Both the position numbers and the translations under genes were made by a program. The notes beneath the pieces are model-generated. The model worked only from the letters and a program-made list of their open reading frames with translations. It had not been told where the DNA came from and did no database searches. From Methylorubrum rhodinum (GTDB lineage: Bacteria > Pseudomonadota > Alphaproteobacteria > Rhizobiales > Beijerinckiaceae): a DNA stretch of 64,000 nt. The stretch covers positions 202,417-266,416 of the forward strand of contig NZ_JACHOP010000006.1 in NCBI RefSeq assembly GCF_014199935.1. Reading direction: 5' to 3'. Below, piece after piece: positions 15,738 through 24,095 of the stretch (positions are counted from its first letter, which is position 1; every line of letters begins with the position of its first letter).

Positions 15738-16894
15738 CCCCTTCACCCGCCGTCGGAACGCCCGCCGCGGCCCGCATCGCCTCCATCGACGCCCTGCGCG
15801 GGCTCGTCATGCTGCTGATGCTCGTCGATCACGTGCGCGACTTCTTCTACCTGCACGTCCCGGTGCGCGATCCCATGGATCTCGCCGCGACGCCACCCGG
15901 TCTCGCTGTGACGCGGCTGGCCTCGCATCTCTGCGCGCCGGTCTTCCTTCTGCTCACCGGCCTCTCGGCCCATCTCTACGGGCAGAAGCACGGCGTGCGT
16001 GCCGCCGGCGCGTTCCTGTTCACCCGCGGGCTCCTGCTGATCGTGCTGGAGGTGACGCTGGTGAACCTCGCCTGGACCCGCAGCCTGTTCCCGCCGATCC
16101 TCTATCTGCAGGTGATCTGGGCGATCGGCCTCAGCATGGTGGCGCTGGCCGCCCTGCTCTGGCTGCCGCGGGCCCTGCTCGTCCTCGCCGCCGCCGCTCT
16201 CGTCCTCGGCCACAACGGCCTCGACGGGCTCGTGCTCGAACCCGGCGAGACCGGCTACGTGGTATGGTCGATCCTGCACCAGCGCGGGCTGATCGAACTG
16301 CCCTGGGGCGGCATGGCGCGCACCTCCTACCCCGTCCTGCCCTGGATCGGCGCGGCCGCCGCGGGCTACCTCCTCGGACCGGTCTTCGCCGGCTCGGTCG
16401 CACCGAAGGATCGCCGCGCCCGCCTCCTCGCGCTCGGCGGCGCCGCGCTCTCGGCCTTCGTCGTCCTGCGCGGGCTCAACGGCTACGGCGACCCGGTGTC
16501 GTGGCAGCCGGGCGAAACGCCCCTGCTCACGGCCCTCTCCTTCGTCAACCTCACCAAATATCCGCCCTCGGCCGACTACCTGCTGATGACGCTGGGCGTC
16601 GGCCTCTGGCTTCTCGCCCTGTTCGAAACCGTACCGGACCGCGCGCTGGCCGGCCTGCGCACCTTCGGCGGCGCGCCGCTGTTCTTCTACCTCGTGCATC
16701 TCTGGCTGCTGCGCCTGCTTCACGACGGTGCCGCCAACCTCGGCTTCGCCGGACCGTCGAACCGAGTCGAGCTGGGCTCGGCGCTGCAGATCTGGCTCGT
16801 CGCCGCGATTCTCGCATGGCCCCTCTGGGCCGTCTGCCGTTCGATGGTCAGGCTGAAGCGCCATGCGGGCGGGGCTTGGTTGCGCTACCTCTGA
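15734..16894 (+). CDS. DUF1624 / heparan-alpha-glucosaminide N-acetyltransferase-like membrane protein
   Basis: 386 aa, ATG overlapping the previous stop (ATGA). It begins RIASIDALRGLVMLLMLVDHVRDFF, the signature start of DUF1624 (HGSNAT catalytic-domain-like) proteins, where the Asp-x-x-Arg-Gly and the later His are conserved. About ten membrane segments are visible across the rest. The family is predicted to move acyl groups across the membrane onto extracytoplasmic acceptors. As the last gene of the riboswitch operon it may modify the molecule handled by the receptor and ABC system. The TGA stop abuts a 116-bp repeat. Confidence 0.82.
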   Translation: MTPSPAVGTPAAARIASIDALRGLVMLLMLVDHVRDFFYLHVPVRDPMDLAATPPGLAVTRLASHLCAPVFLLLTGLSAHLYGQKHGVRAAGAFLFTRGLLLIVLEVTLVNLAWTRSLFPPILYLQVIWAIGLSMVALAALLWLPRALLVLAAAALVLGHNGLDGLVLEPGETGYVVWSILHQRGLIELPWGGMARTSYPVLPWIGAAAAGYLLGPVFAGSVAPKDRRARLLALGGAALSAFVVLRGLNGYGDPVSWQPGETPLLTALSFVNLTKYPPSADYLLMTLGVGLWLLALFETVPDRALAGLRTFGGAPLFFYLVHLWLLRLLHDGAANLGFAGPSNRVELGSALQIWLVAAILAWPLWAVCRSMVRLKRHAGGAWLRYL

Positions 16895-17009
16895 TACCGA
16901 TCGGCGATGATCATGACTCGTCGCCGATTGCCCGCACGACTGCGCGGCGGCGGCCGTCCGCCGGACTCACGGGACAGGACCATCGGTCCTGTCCCGTGCA
17001 ACTTAGTAT
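16894..17009. repeat. 116-bp dispersed palindromic repeat, copy 2
   Basis: Second copy of the element at 7664-7779, same length, same orientation, about 90 per cent identical by eye. It also begins on the last A of a stop codon (TGA of the DUF1624 gene). The left stem (16899-16910 region with 16919-16930) is nearly intact. The right stem is perfect here, CGGGACAGGA with TCCTGTCCCG, while in copy 1 it is imperfect. The right end, TTAGTAT, is directly followed by the terminal repeat of an IS remnant. Confidence 0.8.
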
Positions 17010-17483
17010 GAGAGCCTGTTTGACTATGCCTGCCAGTCTTGGGCGCGGTGATCGGCACGGAGCAGGCGGTGGCAGTTGGCGATGCTGACAGCATCCTCGG
17101 CGGCGGTCGGGCTCTGCTCCCAATGCCGGGTCAGGCGGCGGTAACGCGTAGTCAGCGTGCCGAAGGTCGCTCTCATCCTGAGCCTGTCTGAAGGAACCTT
17201 CTTCTCGCCATCGGTGCCACGCACCCCGGCTTGTGACGCCGATGCCACGCGTCTCGCGAGTCCAGGATCGCCGTCTTGGGTTCGGCCGGACGCCCGCGCT
17301 TCTGCCGCACCGCCTGCGTCTCCGGTCAGCAGCGGCGCGACCGTCCCCAATTAGGCATCCGTCAGGTCGCTCGGGTAGCGACCACCTCGATCCCGATACG
17401 TCTTACGATCTGCGTCCGTCCTCATCGGCTTCTCCTCACGAAGCCAACGCGCAACTGTGCCGCCCAGCCAAACAGGCTCTCAT
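17008..17483 (-). mobile_element. internally deleted IS5-type element
   Basis: Perfect 15-bp terminal inverted repeats, ATGAGAGCCTGTTTG (17008-17022) and its complement at 17469-17483, enclose about 475 bp. On the minus strand the transposase start is readable (MRTDADRKTYRDRGGRYPSD, then LTDA followed by a stop near 17353), and after a large gap its end (TTRYRRLTRHWEQSPTAAED, then SIANCHRLL). N- and C-terminal pieces of an IS5-family transposase without the DDE middle show an inactive deletion derivative. No clear target-site duplication was found. Confidence 0.75.
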
Positions 17484-17588
17484 GCATAGGGATCGTGATC
17501 GCGGCTGCTAGGCCGCCGCGGCCACACCGCGTGTCCGCCGAAATCACGAATGGGCGACCCCGGACACGTCTCTGTGAGCGCGATCCGG

Positions 17589-18188
17589 CTACGCTTGCGT
17601 GACGAGCCCGTCCGGCCGGTCCACGTCGAAGCCCGTGGCCGCGTCGCCCAGCACCTCCAGCACGTCGGTCCGGCGGCTCAACAGCAGACCGGCGCCGCGG
17701 TCACCGGAAAGGGTCTTCAGAGCGTCTTTCAGCACCTTCAGATCGAGCAGGACCGGGTTGCCGCGGCGTTGATCCCGGACCGGGATCACCGCACTCGGCC
17801 TCGGCTCGGCGGCCCGGTAGGCCGCGATCAGCCCGTCGATATGGGCCGCCCCGATCCGCGGCATGTCGCCGAGCAGGACCAGGGCGGCTTGCGTTTCCTG
17901 TGGCAGGGCGGCGAGCCCGGCCTTCAGCGAGGTCGAGAGTCCGGCGGCAAAATCGGGATTTTCCACCAGGGTTAGGTCGAGCCCTTCGAGCGCCGCTGCA
18001 ACCGGCCCGGTATGGGCGCCCAGCACCACCACGACCGGCCGCGCCGCCGAGGCGAGGGCCGCTTCCGCCGCGTGCCGCACCATCGGCTTGCCGGCGAAGG
18101 GCGCCAGCATCTTCGGCTGTGCCCCGAACCGGGTTCCGAGCCCGGCGGCGAGGATTACCGCGGCGATGCGGGGCTCAGGCATCCTCAC
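17589..18188 (-). CDS. MocA-like nucleotidyltransferase (molybdenum cofactor)
   Basis: 199 aa. The N-terminal IAAVILAAGLGTRFGAQPKM is the nucleotide-binding LAAGxGxRxG-K signature; LLGDMPRIGAAHIDGLI carries the metal-binding Asp, and RRGNPVLLD is the later conserved Gly-Asn-Pro. It fits MocA-type cytidylyltransferases that attach CMP to the molybdenum cofactor for the xanthine-dehydrogenase family. The last position in a four-gene set with a molybdopterin-binding protein and two XdhC-domain proteins supports this. The ATG overlaps the end of the upstream gene by 14 bp. MobA (GMP) activity cannot be excluded from sequence. Confidence 0.82.
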   Translation of the reverse strand: MRMPEPRIAAVILAAGLGTRFGAQPKMLAPFAGKPMVRHAAEAALASAARPVVVVLGAHTGPVAAALEGLDLTLVENPDFAAGLSTSLKAGLAALPQETQAALVLLGDMPRIGAAHIDGLIAAYRAAEPRPSAVIPVRDQRRGNPVLLDLKVLKDALKTLSGDRGAGLLLSRRTDVLEVLGDAATGFDVDRPDGLVTQA

Positions 18189-19182
18189 CCGCCCTCGGCT
18201 GACCGCGCTGGGGGATCTCGCTGAGCAAGCCCCCGACGCCCATCCGCACGATGTCGGCCCGCGTCACGGCAAGCCCCGCGAGCAGCCGGTGCAGGACGAA
18301 ATCGAAGCCGTTCTCCTTCGGCGAGCGGGCGCAGCCCGGCGCGCCGATCACCGGCATGGCGCCGAGATGGCCTAGCAGAAGGAGGTTGCCCGGATCGACC
18401 GGCATGCCGAACTGCTCGACCCGGCCGCCGGCCGCCTCCAGCCCGGCCGGGATCACATCGCGCCGGTCGGCGATGGCCGAGGCGCCGAAGACGACGGCGA
18501 GGTCGCACCTCTCGGCCGCCATCCGGGTCAGCGCCTCGGCCACCGCGGCGGCCGTATGCGGAACGCGGGTCTCGGCGACGATCGCGGCACCCGCCGGCGC
18601 GAGCCGATCCGCCAGCACCCGCAGGGTCTTGGCCACGGTCGCGGGCTTGAGGCCGGGCAGCAGCGTCGAGACCACGCCGACGCGCTTGAGCCGGTAGGGC
18701 GCGAGCCGCAGCGGCGGCCGGGGCGCGGCGGCGAGCGCCCGCTCCAGGCCGGCGCCGGCGACTGCGTAGGGAATGATCTTGATCGTCGCCACCATCTCGC
18801 CCGCCGCCACTGGGCGGAAGGCCGGTAGCGTCGCCACCGTGATCGCCTCGTCCACGAGGTTGACCGCATCGATCCCGGCGGGATCGACCAGCAGCACGCC
18901 CGCCGCCCCCGCCACGAGGTTGCAGCGGCCGGTGAAGGCCCGCTCCGGCGCCAGTCCCTCGCCGGCCAGATGCAGCGCCAGCCGGGCGGCGGCCTCGTCC
19001 TCGCCGACGTCGCCCGGATCGAGCCGCACGGCGATGATTTCGCCGTGGCCGGATTCGGCGAGAGCCCGCGCCTCCTCCGCCGGGATCGGCCGGCCCTTGC
19101 GCAGGGTCGCGCCTTCCGCCCGCACGGTGTGGGCCGCGATCAGGCCCGCGCTGTCGCGCGTGGCGACCGGTCCGAACCGCAT
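18175..19182 (-). CDS. molybdopterin-binding (MoeA/MogA-fold) protein
   Basis: 335 aa from the ATG at 19182; another ATG at 19209 would overlap the upstream gene by 23 bp. The N-terminal half (about 1-165) is MoeA-like in layout (FGPVATRDSAGLIAAHTVR, then GRPIPAEEARALAESG). The C-terminal half is a MoCF_biosynth domain: RVGVVSTLLPGLKP, then VVFGASAIADRRDVIPAG and GNLLLLGHLGAMPVIGAPGC. These proteins bind molybdopterin during metal insertion or delivery. It is flanked by an XdhC pair and a MocA-like enzyme, so it likely prepares cofactor for a molybdenum hydroxylase encoded elsewhere. Confidence 0.82.
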   Translation of the reverse strand: MRFGPVATRDSAGLIAAHTVRAEGATLRKGRPIPAEEARALAESGHGEIIAVRLDPGDVGEDEAAARLALHLAGEGLAPERAFTGRCNLVAGAAGVLLVDPAGIDAVNLVDEAITVATLPAFRPVAAGEMVATIKIIPYAVAGAGLERALAAAPRPPLRLAPYRLKRVGVVSTLLPGLKPATVAKTLRVLADRLAPAGAAIVAETRVPHTAAAVAEALTRMAAERCDLAVVFGASAIADRRDVIPAGLEAAGGRVEQFGMPVDPGNLLLLGHLGAMPVIGAPGCARSPKENGFDFVLHRLLAGLAVTRADIVRMGVGGLLSEIPQRGQPRAGEDA

Positions 19183-19186
19183 CGGA

Positions 19187-19891
19187 TCAGGCTCCCGTCC
19201 GCGCGGCAATCCGCTCGCGCCGCAGGGTCGCGATCACCTGGGCGAGGATTGCCAGCGCGATCTCGGCGGGGGAGACGGCGCCGATGTCGAGCCCGATCGG
19301 TGCGTGGATGCGGGCAATCTCTTCGTCTGCGAAGCCGGCCTGCTTCAGCCGCTCGACGCGGCGCGCATGCGTCTTGCGCGAGCCCAGCGCGCCGACATAG
19401 GCGCAGTCCGCCCGGAGTGCCGCGCTCAGGGCCGGATCGTCGATCTTGGGATCGTGGGTCAGGGCCAGCAGCGCGGTGTACGTGTCGAGCGCGATCGTCC
19501 GAAAAGCGGTGTCGGGCCACTCGGCGATCACCGTGACGCCGGGGAAGCGCTCGGGCGTGGCGAAAGCGGTGCGCGGATCGATCACGGTAAGGTCGAGCCC
19601 GAGCTGGCCCGCCATCGATGCCAGCGCCTGGGTGATGTGCACCGCGCCGACCACGATGAGCCGCACGGGCGGGGCGTGCACGGCGACGAAGAGCGGACGG
19701 CCTTGCGGATCCTCCACGAGGCCGCTGGCGCCGCTGGCGAGCCGCTTGCGCAGCGCCTCGGCCAGGGGATCGGCGTCGATCTCGGCACCCCGCACGAGGC
19801 GCTGGCGGCCGTCGGCCGGATCGGTGACGACGAGGGCCGGGCGGCGGGCGGCGCGCTCGGCGTTGAGGGCGGTCAGGGTGTCGAGGCGCAT
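19187..19891 (-). CDS. XdhC family protein, Rossmann (C-terminal) half
   Basis: 234 aa, ATG at 19891. It holds the XdhC Rossmann domain: LIVVGAVHITQALASMAGQL, DLTVIDPRTAFATPERFPG, ALLALTHDPKIDDPAL and AYVGALGSRKTHARR, ending IGAVSPAEIALAILAQVIA. XdhC proteins bind sulfurated molybdenum cofactor and insert it into xanthine dehydrogenase-type enzymes. Here the usual N-terminal XdhC/CoxI domain is a separate gene immediately upstream (8 bp gap), so the protein is split, as in the CoxI arrangement of some alphaproteobacteria. Confidence 0.87.
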   Translation of the reverse strand: MRLDTLTALNAERAARRPALVVTDPADGRQRLVRGAEIDADPLAEALRKRLASGASGLVEDPQGRPLFVAVHAPPVRLIVVGAVHITQALASMAGQLGLDLTVIDPRTAFATPERFPGVTVIAEWPDTAFRTIALDTYTALLALTHDPKIDDPALSAALRADCAYVGALGSRKTHARRVERLKQAGFADEEIARIHAPIGLDIGAVSPAEIALAILAQVIATLRRERIAARTGA

Positions 19892-19899
19892 CGTTACCC

Positions 19900-20223
19900 T
19901 CAATCGACCCGTTCGACGAAGACGCGGATGCGCCCGCCGCAGGAGAGCCCGGCCCGCCACGCGGTCTCGTCGGCCACACCGAATTCGAGGGTGCGGGGTT
20001 GCCCGTCGCCGATCACGTCGAGCGCCTCTGTGATGACCTCGCCCTCGACGCAGCCGCCGGAGACCGAGCCGAGGAAGCGGCCGTCCGCATCGATGAGCAG
20101 GTGGCTGCCGACCGGGCGCGGGGCCGAGCCCCAGGTCTCGATCACGGTGGCGAGCGCGACCGCGCGGCCCTCGCGCCGCCAGGCCTCGGCGGCGCGCAGG
20201 ATGTCGTCCTCGGTGGAGAGCAT
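19900..20223 (-). CDS. XdhC/CoxI family protein, N-terminal-domain only
   Basis: 107 aa, ATG at 20223. It contains the N-terminal XdhC/CoxI domain: AVALATVIETWGSAPRPVGS, then GRFLGSVSGGCVEGEVI with the conserved Cys, and LSCGGRIRVFVE with the second conserved Cys near the C-terminus. First gene of the molybdenum maturation set on the minus strand. It and the Rossmann half at 19187 probably work as a complex. The promoter should lie in the gap 20224-20410 shared with the divergent binding-protein gene. Confidence 0.87.
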   Translation of the reverse strand: MLSTEDDILRAAEAWRREGRAVALATVIETWGSAPRPVGSHLLIDADGRFLGSVSGGCVEGEVITEALDVIGDGQPRTLEFGVADETAWRAGLSCGGRIRVFVERVD

Positions 20224-20410
20224 TCTTCGGGTCTCGGATCGTGCGGTCCGCTCGCCCAAGATTGACTTGAGACATCGACTTGTGTCGGAGCGGCCCATCC
20301 CCGACAGGTAGGCGCACGGCGCCGTTCCGCAATGCGGCGCGACAGGCCGCTTGCGCGGGCGGCGGCGGGCCTTATCAAGATCACCTCGCCGTTCGGGAAG
20401 GGTCATCGTT

Positions 20411-21532
20411 GTGACGGGACGGATCGCGCGCTCGGCCCTCGCCCTCCTGCTGCTGACCGGGGCCGCGCAGGCCGCCGAGCCCCTGCGGATCGGGCTGGCC
20501 CTCCCGCTCTCGGGCCCTGACGCCGGCTTCGGCCAGGGCGCCCGGCTCGGGGCCGAGCAGGCGGTGGCCGAGATCAACCGCGCGGGCGGCGTGCTGGGGC
20601 AGAAGATCCAGCTCGTGGTGCAGGACGACGGGGGCGACCCCAAGCAGGCATTGGCCGCGGCGCGCAAGCTCGCGAGCGGGGGCGTGCGCTTCGTCGTCGG
20701 CCACCTCAATTCGGGGGCGGCGGCCGCGGCGAGCCCGATCTACGAGGAGGCCGGCATCGTCTCGGTCGTGCCCGGCGCGACCTGGGCGCCGCTGACGCGC
20801 CGGGGCGCCGGCCTGCTGTTCCGGCTCGCCGGCAGCGATGCGCAGCAGGGGGCGCTGGGCGGCACGCTGCTGGCGCAGCGCTTCCGCGACCGGCCGGTGG
20901 CGATCGTCCACGACAAGACCAGCTTCGGCCGGGCGCTCGCCGACGAGGCCGCCCGCGCGCTGAAGGCCGGCGGGGGCCGCGAGCGGCTGTTCGAGGGCGT
21001 CTCCCGCGACGACCGCGAGGTAGCGGGGCTGGTGGCCAAGCTCCGGGCGCTCGGGATCGAGGCGGTCTATTTCGGCGGCCTCCAGGCGCCCGCCGCCCCG
21101 CTGGTCAAGGCGATGCGCGAGGCGGGCCTGACCACGACGCTGATCGGCAGCGACGGCCTCCTCGACAAGGACTTTTTGCAAGTTGCCGGCCCGGCCGCTG
21201 AGGGTACGCTGATGACGCTGGCGCCGTCGCCCTCGCGGCTGCCGGACGTCCGGGGCGCCGCCCGCGCACCGCGCACGCCGGAGGCCGAGATGTTCGCCGG
21301 GCCGGCCTACGCGGCGATCGAGGTGATCCGGCAGGGCGCCGAGGGCGCGCGCTCGACCGATCCGGCCAAGGTCGCGGCCCATCTCCACGGCGGGGCGCTC
21401 CTGCGCACGCTCATCGGCGAGGTCGCGTTCGACGCCCGCGGCGACCTCGCCCGGCCGCCCTTCGCGGTGGCGACGTGGCGCAAGCTCGCCGACGGCCGGA
21501 TCGACTACGCGGGCACCGAGACCGCCCCATAA
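20411..21532 (+). CDS. ABC transporter substrate-binding protein (branched-chain amino acid type)
   Basis: 373 aa from the GTG at 20411, preceded by GGGAAGGG; upstream codons in frame are unlikely as coding. Signal peptide about 1-23 (RIARSALALLLLTGAAQAAE). The mature protein is a type I periplasmic binding fold of the LivJ/urea/amide class (RIGLALPLSGPDAGFGQGAR, RFVVGHLNSGAAAAASPIYE, VSVVPGATWAPLTRRG, then AIVHDKTSFGRALADEAARA). No permease or ATPase gene is nearby, so it is an orphan that either shares a transporter encoded elsewhere or acts as a sensor. Ligand unknown. Confidence 0.85.
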   Translation: MTGRIARSALALLLLTGAAQAAEPLRIGLALPLSGPDAGFGQGARLGAEQAVAEINRAGGVLGQKIQLVVQDDGGDPKQALAAARKLASGGVRFVVGHLNSGAAAAASPIYEEAGIVSVVPGATWAPLTRRGAGLLFRLAGSDAQQGALGGTLLAQRFRDRPVAIVHDKTSFGRALADEAARALKAGGGRERLFEGVSRDDREVAGLVAKLRALGIEAVYFGGLQAPAAPLVKAMREAGLTTTLIGSDGLLDKDFLQVAGPAAEGTLMTLAPSPSRLPDVRGAARAPRTPEAEMFAGPAYAAIEVIRQGAEGARSTDPAKVAAHLHGGALLRTLIGEVAFDARGDLARPPFAVATWRKLADGRIDYAGTETAP

Positions 21533-21854
21533 GCCGCAAAATCGGTCGGGTGCGAGCTTTCTCTTGACGATAAGCCCGCGTGCGGCGCCGCATATTCTTG
21601 CGCAAACCCCCTCCGACGCTTAAGTCGCGGGGCTGGTGCCCTTCGCGAAGCGCCCGCCGCCCCGGCTGTGATGCCGGGACGATGGCTCGGCTCACCGGGA
21701 ATTTCGCGAGCGGCACCTGACGCCCGGCCCGCGCCTCGCGCACCCCGAGCCCGACGCTCGGCGGATCGGACCCGCGGATCTGCGCGTTCTGCACGACAGA
21801 TTTTTCAGATTGGCCGGCGCGCCCCGTGCAGGCGGCTCGGCCGGAGACGAGTGT
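21533..21854. other. leader region upstream of infA
   Basis: About 320 bp without a gene. TTGACG at 21564-21569 is a fair -35 element, but the AT-rich CATATTCT follows at too long a spacing to be sure. GGAGA at 21843-21847 is the infA ribosome binding site. No riboswitch or RNA gene was recognised. Confidence 0.35.
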
Positions 21855-22136
21855 ATGGCAAAAGAAGAACTGATGCAGTTCGACGGCTTGGTCGTCGAAA
21901 TCCTGCCGGACGCGCGCTACCGGGTTCAGCTCGACCAGGGGCACGAGATCGTGGCCTACACGGCCGGCAAGATGAAGAAGAACCGCATCAAGACCCTGGC
22001 CGGAGACCGCGTCACCGTCGAGATGTCGCCCTACGATCTGGAGAAGGGCCGCCTGGTGTTCCGCCACAAGGACGAGCGTGGCCCGACCGGCCCCCGCCCG
22101 CCTCAGCGCGGCGGCCAGCAGTTCCGTCGCCGCTGA
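21855..22136 (+). CDS. infA: translation initiation factor IF-1
   Basis: 93 aa, ATG at 21855 with GGAGA upstream. An S1/OB-fold: [74 protein letters not shown]-1 occupies the ribosomal A site during initiation. The C-terminus is longer than the roughly 72-residue E. coli protein, adding a [18 protein letters not shown] tail that is basic and disordered, typical of Methylobacterium-group IF-1. Monocistronic; convergent with the DUF2256 gene. Confidence 0.95.
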   Translation: MAKEELMQFDGLVVEILPDARYRVQLDQGHEIVAYTAGKMKKNRIKTLAGDRVTVEMSPYDLEKGRLVFRHKDERGPTGPRPPQRGGQQFRRR

Positions 22137-22163
22137 CGCGGTATCGTCTGGAGAACGGCGGCC

Positions 22164-22328
22164 TCAGCGGTCGGATGCGGACGGGCTGGGCTTGCGCTTG
22201 GCTTCCGCCCGGCAGCGGTCGGAGCAGTAGCGCACCTCCTCCCAGACCCGCTCCCACTTCTTGCGCCACGCGAACGGGCGCCCGCACTGCGCGCAGATCT
22301 TCTGCGGGAGATCGCCCTTCCGGCGCAT
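22164..22328 (-). CDS. DUF2256 zinc-ribbon-like peptide
   Basis: 54 aa, start ATG at 22328. Core [19 protein letters not shown], then [20 protein letters not shown]: two CxxC pairs around an aromatic, basic helix, the DUF2256 pattern, presumably binding one zinc. In many proteobacteria this peptide sits next to an FeS-type photolyase and an SDR, exactly the genes found just beyond the formyltransferase here (23353 and 24096). A shared but undefined role in light or DNA damage physiology is an inference from that association. Confidence 0.85.
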   Translation of the reverse strand: MRRKGDLPQKICAQCGRPFAWRKKWERVWEEVRYCSDRCRAEAKRKPSPSASDR

Positions 22329-22351
22329 CGGCGGCACGGTGATTCCCCGTC

Positions 22352-23218
22352 TCAGCGCCCGAGATGGGGCACTTCCGCGAGCGGCACCGGGCTCCAGCGG
22401 GTGAGCAGCACGTAGCCGTCGCGGGCGGCGATCACGACCTGACGCCGGTGGCGATGCGTCACCGTTCCGGCCGCATGGCGGTGGGCCTCGCGCCAGCCCT
22501 CGGCCTCCGCCACGAAGACGCGGTTGTCGCCGAGTTTGGCGATCGTCTCGATCCGGCCGAAGGCGCGGATGCGGCGCAGAACCTCGTCCACGTCCTGGCG
22601 GAAATCGAGGGTGCGGTCGGCGTCGGTCACCCGCGGCCAGTACGAGCCGTCGCCCTGCGGCTCGGGCCGGCGCCAGCGCTCGGAGAGTTCGCGCCCGATC
22701 GGCCCGAGGGCGAGGCGGCGGGCCGCCATCTGACACTTGACCAGCAGGGTCTCGTGGCTCTCGCGCGGGTCGGTCGGGAACAGGTCCTGGGCCAGGATGT
22801 CGCCGGTGTCGAAGCCCTGCTCGGCCAGCACGTGGGCGGTCACGCCCCAACTCTCGTAGCGGTCCGTCACCGCCCGGAACAGCGGATAGGGCCCCCGCCC
22901 CGTCGGCAGCGGCGAGGGGTGGATGTTGAGGGCAAAACGCACCCGCCCGTGCCAGCCGCGCACCAGCCAGGGATAGCCCGCCACCACGAGCGCCACGTCG
23001 CGCCCGTGCTCCTTTGCGAGCCGTTCGATGTCGTCGGGCAGGATGCGCGAGAGCTGGATCGGGATGCGGTGGCGCCGGGCATGGGCCACCACGACGTCGT
23101 TGTGGTCGTAGATCGCGTCGCAGGGCCGGGTGAATAGCTTGACCGGCGTCCAGCCCGCCTCGACCAGCCCGTCGAAGACGGAGCCGAGGAAGTCGATGCC
23201 GGCGAACGCGAATTTCAT
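22352..23218 (-). CDS. formyltransferase-family protein (Fmt-like)
   Basis: 288 aa. The N-terminal domain has the formyltransferase fold ([20 protein letters not shown]), with the catalytic strand [20 protein letters not shown] containing the Asn and His, and the Asp in [14 protein letters not shown]-terminal domain (about 200-288) resembles the Fmt C-terminal OB fold ([13 protein letters not shown]). Fmt itself acts on Met-tRNA with 10-formyl-THF. This protein is somewhat shorter and lies away from def, so a sugar-nucleotide or other amino substrate is possible. It ends 23 bp before the DUF2256 start and may form an operon with it. Confidence 0.8.
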   Translation of the reverse strand: MKFAFAGIDFLGSVFDGLVEAGWTPVKLFTRPCDAIYDHNDVVVAHARRHRIPIQLSRILPDDIERLAKEHGRDVALVVAGYPWLVRGWHGRVRFALNIHPSPLPTGRGPYPLFRAVTDRYESWGVTAHVLAEQGFDTGDILAQDLFPTDPRESHETLLVKCQMAARRLALGPIGRELSERWRRPEPQGDGSYWPRVTDADRTLDFRQDVDEVLRRIRAFGRIETIAKLGDNRVFVAEAEGWREAHRHAAGTVTHRHRRQVVIAARDGYVLLTRWSPVPLAEVPHLGR

Positions 23219-23352
23219 CTCGGGCCCAATCTCGCTGATCCGCCTGCGACCTTAGGCGCCGGGGACGGGCGGGCTCGCCCAACTCCACGGCGGGCCGCCG
23301 GGCCTTAGCTAGCCGATTTGCGACACAGGTGAAGCCGGAGGGGTGCGGGCAA

Positions 23353-24087
23353 ATGGATCGCGTGGTGATCTACGGGGGGACGGGCGGCATCGGCGGCGCC
23401 ACGGCCCGCCTCCTGCGGGACCACGGCGTGCCGCTCCACCTCGTCGGCCGCGATGCCGGGCGCCTGGAACGGGCGGCCTCCGAACTCGGCGAGACCGGCT
23501 TCACCGCGGGGGACGTGACCGATCCGGGCCTGTTCGCCCGCGTCGCCGAGGCGGCGGGGGATCACCTCGGCGGTCTCGTCTACGCGGTCGGCACGATCCA
23601 GCTCGCGCCGGTGGCCAAGCTCACCCCTGAGCGGATCGAGGCGGATTTCCGCATCAACGCGCTCGGCGCCTTCCTGGCGGTGCAGGCCTCGGCCAAAGCG
23701 CTCAAGGCCGGGGCCGGAGAGGGCACGGCCGGCGTGGTGCTGTTCTCCACCGTCGCGGTCGCGCAGGGATTCGCCAACCACGCCTCGGTCGCCCTGGCGA
23801 AGGGCGCCGTCGAGGGGCTTGCCCTGTCGCTCGCCGCCGAGTTGGCGCCCGCGATCCGGGTCAACGTGGTGGCGCCCTCGCTGACGCGCACGCCGCTGGC
23901 CGAATCCATCACCCGCAACGAGGCGCTGGCCTCGGGGATCGCCGGCATGCACGCGCTCCAGCGCCTCGGCGAGCCGGAGGATGTCGCCGAACTCGCCGCC
24001 TTCCTCGTCGGCCCGCAGGCCGGCTACGTCACCGGACAGGTCGTCGGCGTCGATGGCGGGCGCTCGCGCCTGCGCACCAAGGGCTGA
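23353..24087 (+). CDS. SDR family protein lacking the catalytic tyrosine
   Basis: 244 aa from the ATG at 23353, with GGAGGGG upstream. Short-chain dehydrogenase fold: nucleotide loop GGTGGIG (8-14), GDVTD (53-57), INALGAF with N102, serine S132 in [12 protein letters not shown], and lysine K150. The Tyr of the YxxxK motif is V146 (HASVALAKG), so the normal acid-base residue is absent. A substrate-binding C-terminus with LTRTPLAE and the final GQVVGVDGG is otherwise standard. It is followed 8 bp later by the photolyase gene, almost certainly in one transcript. Confidence 0.85.
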   Translation: MDRVVIYGGTGGIGGATARLLRDHGVPLHLVGRDAGRLERAASELGETGFTAGDVTDPGLFARVAEAAGDHLGGLVYAVGTIQLAPVAKLTPERIEADFRINALGAFLAVQASAKALKAGAGEGTAGVVLFSTVAVAQGFANHASVALAKGAVEGLALSLAAELAPAIRVNVVAPSLTRTPLAESITRNEALASGIAGMHALQRLGEPEDVAELAAFLVGPQAGYVTGQVVGVDGGRSRLRTKG

Positions 24088-24095
24088 GGATTCCG

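Noticed and set aside
17000..17490. Target-site duplication flanking the IS5-type remnant
   Set aside because: The matching AT bases at both ends are part of the terminal repeats; no direct repeat outside them could be made out.
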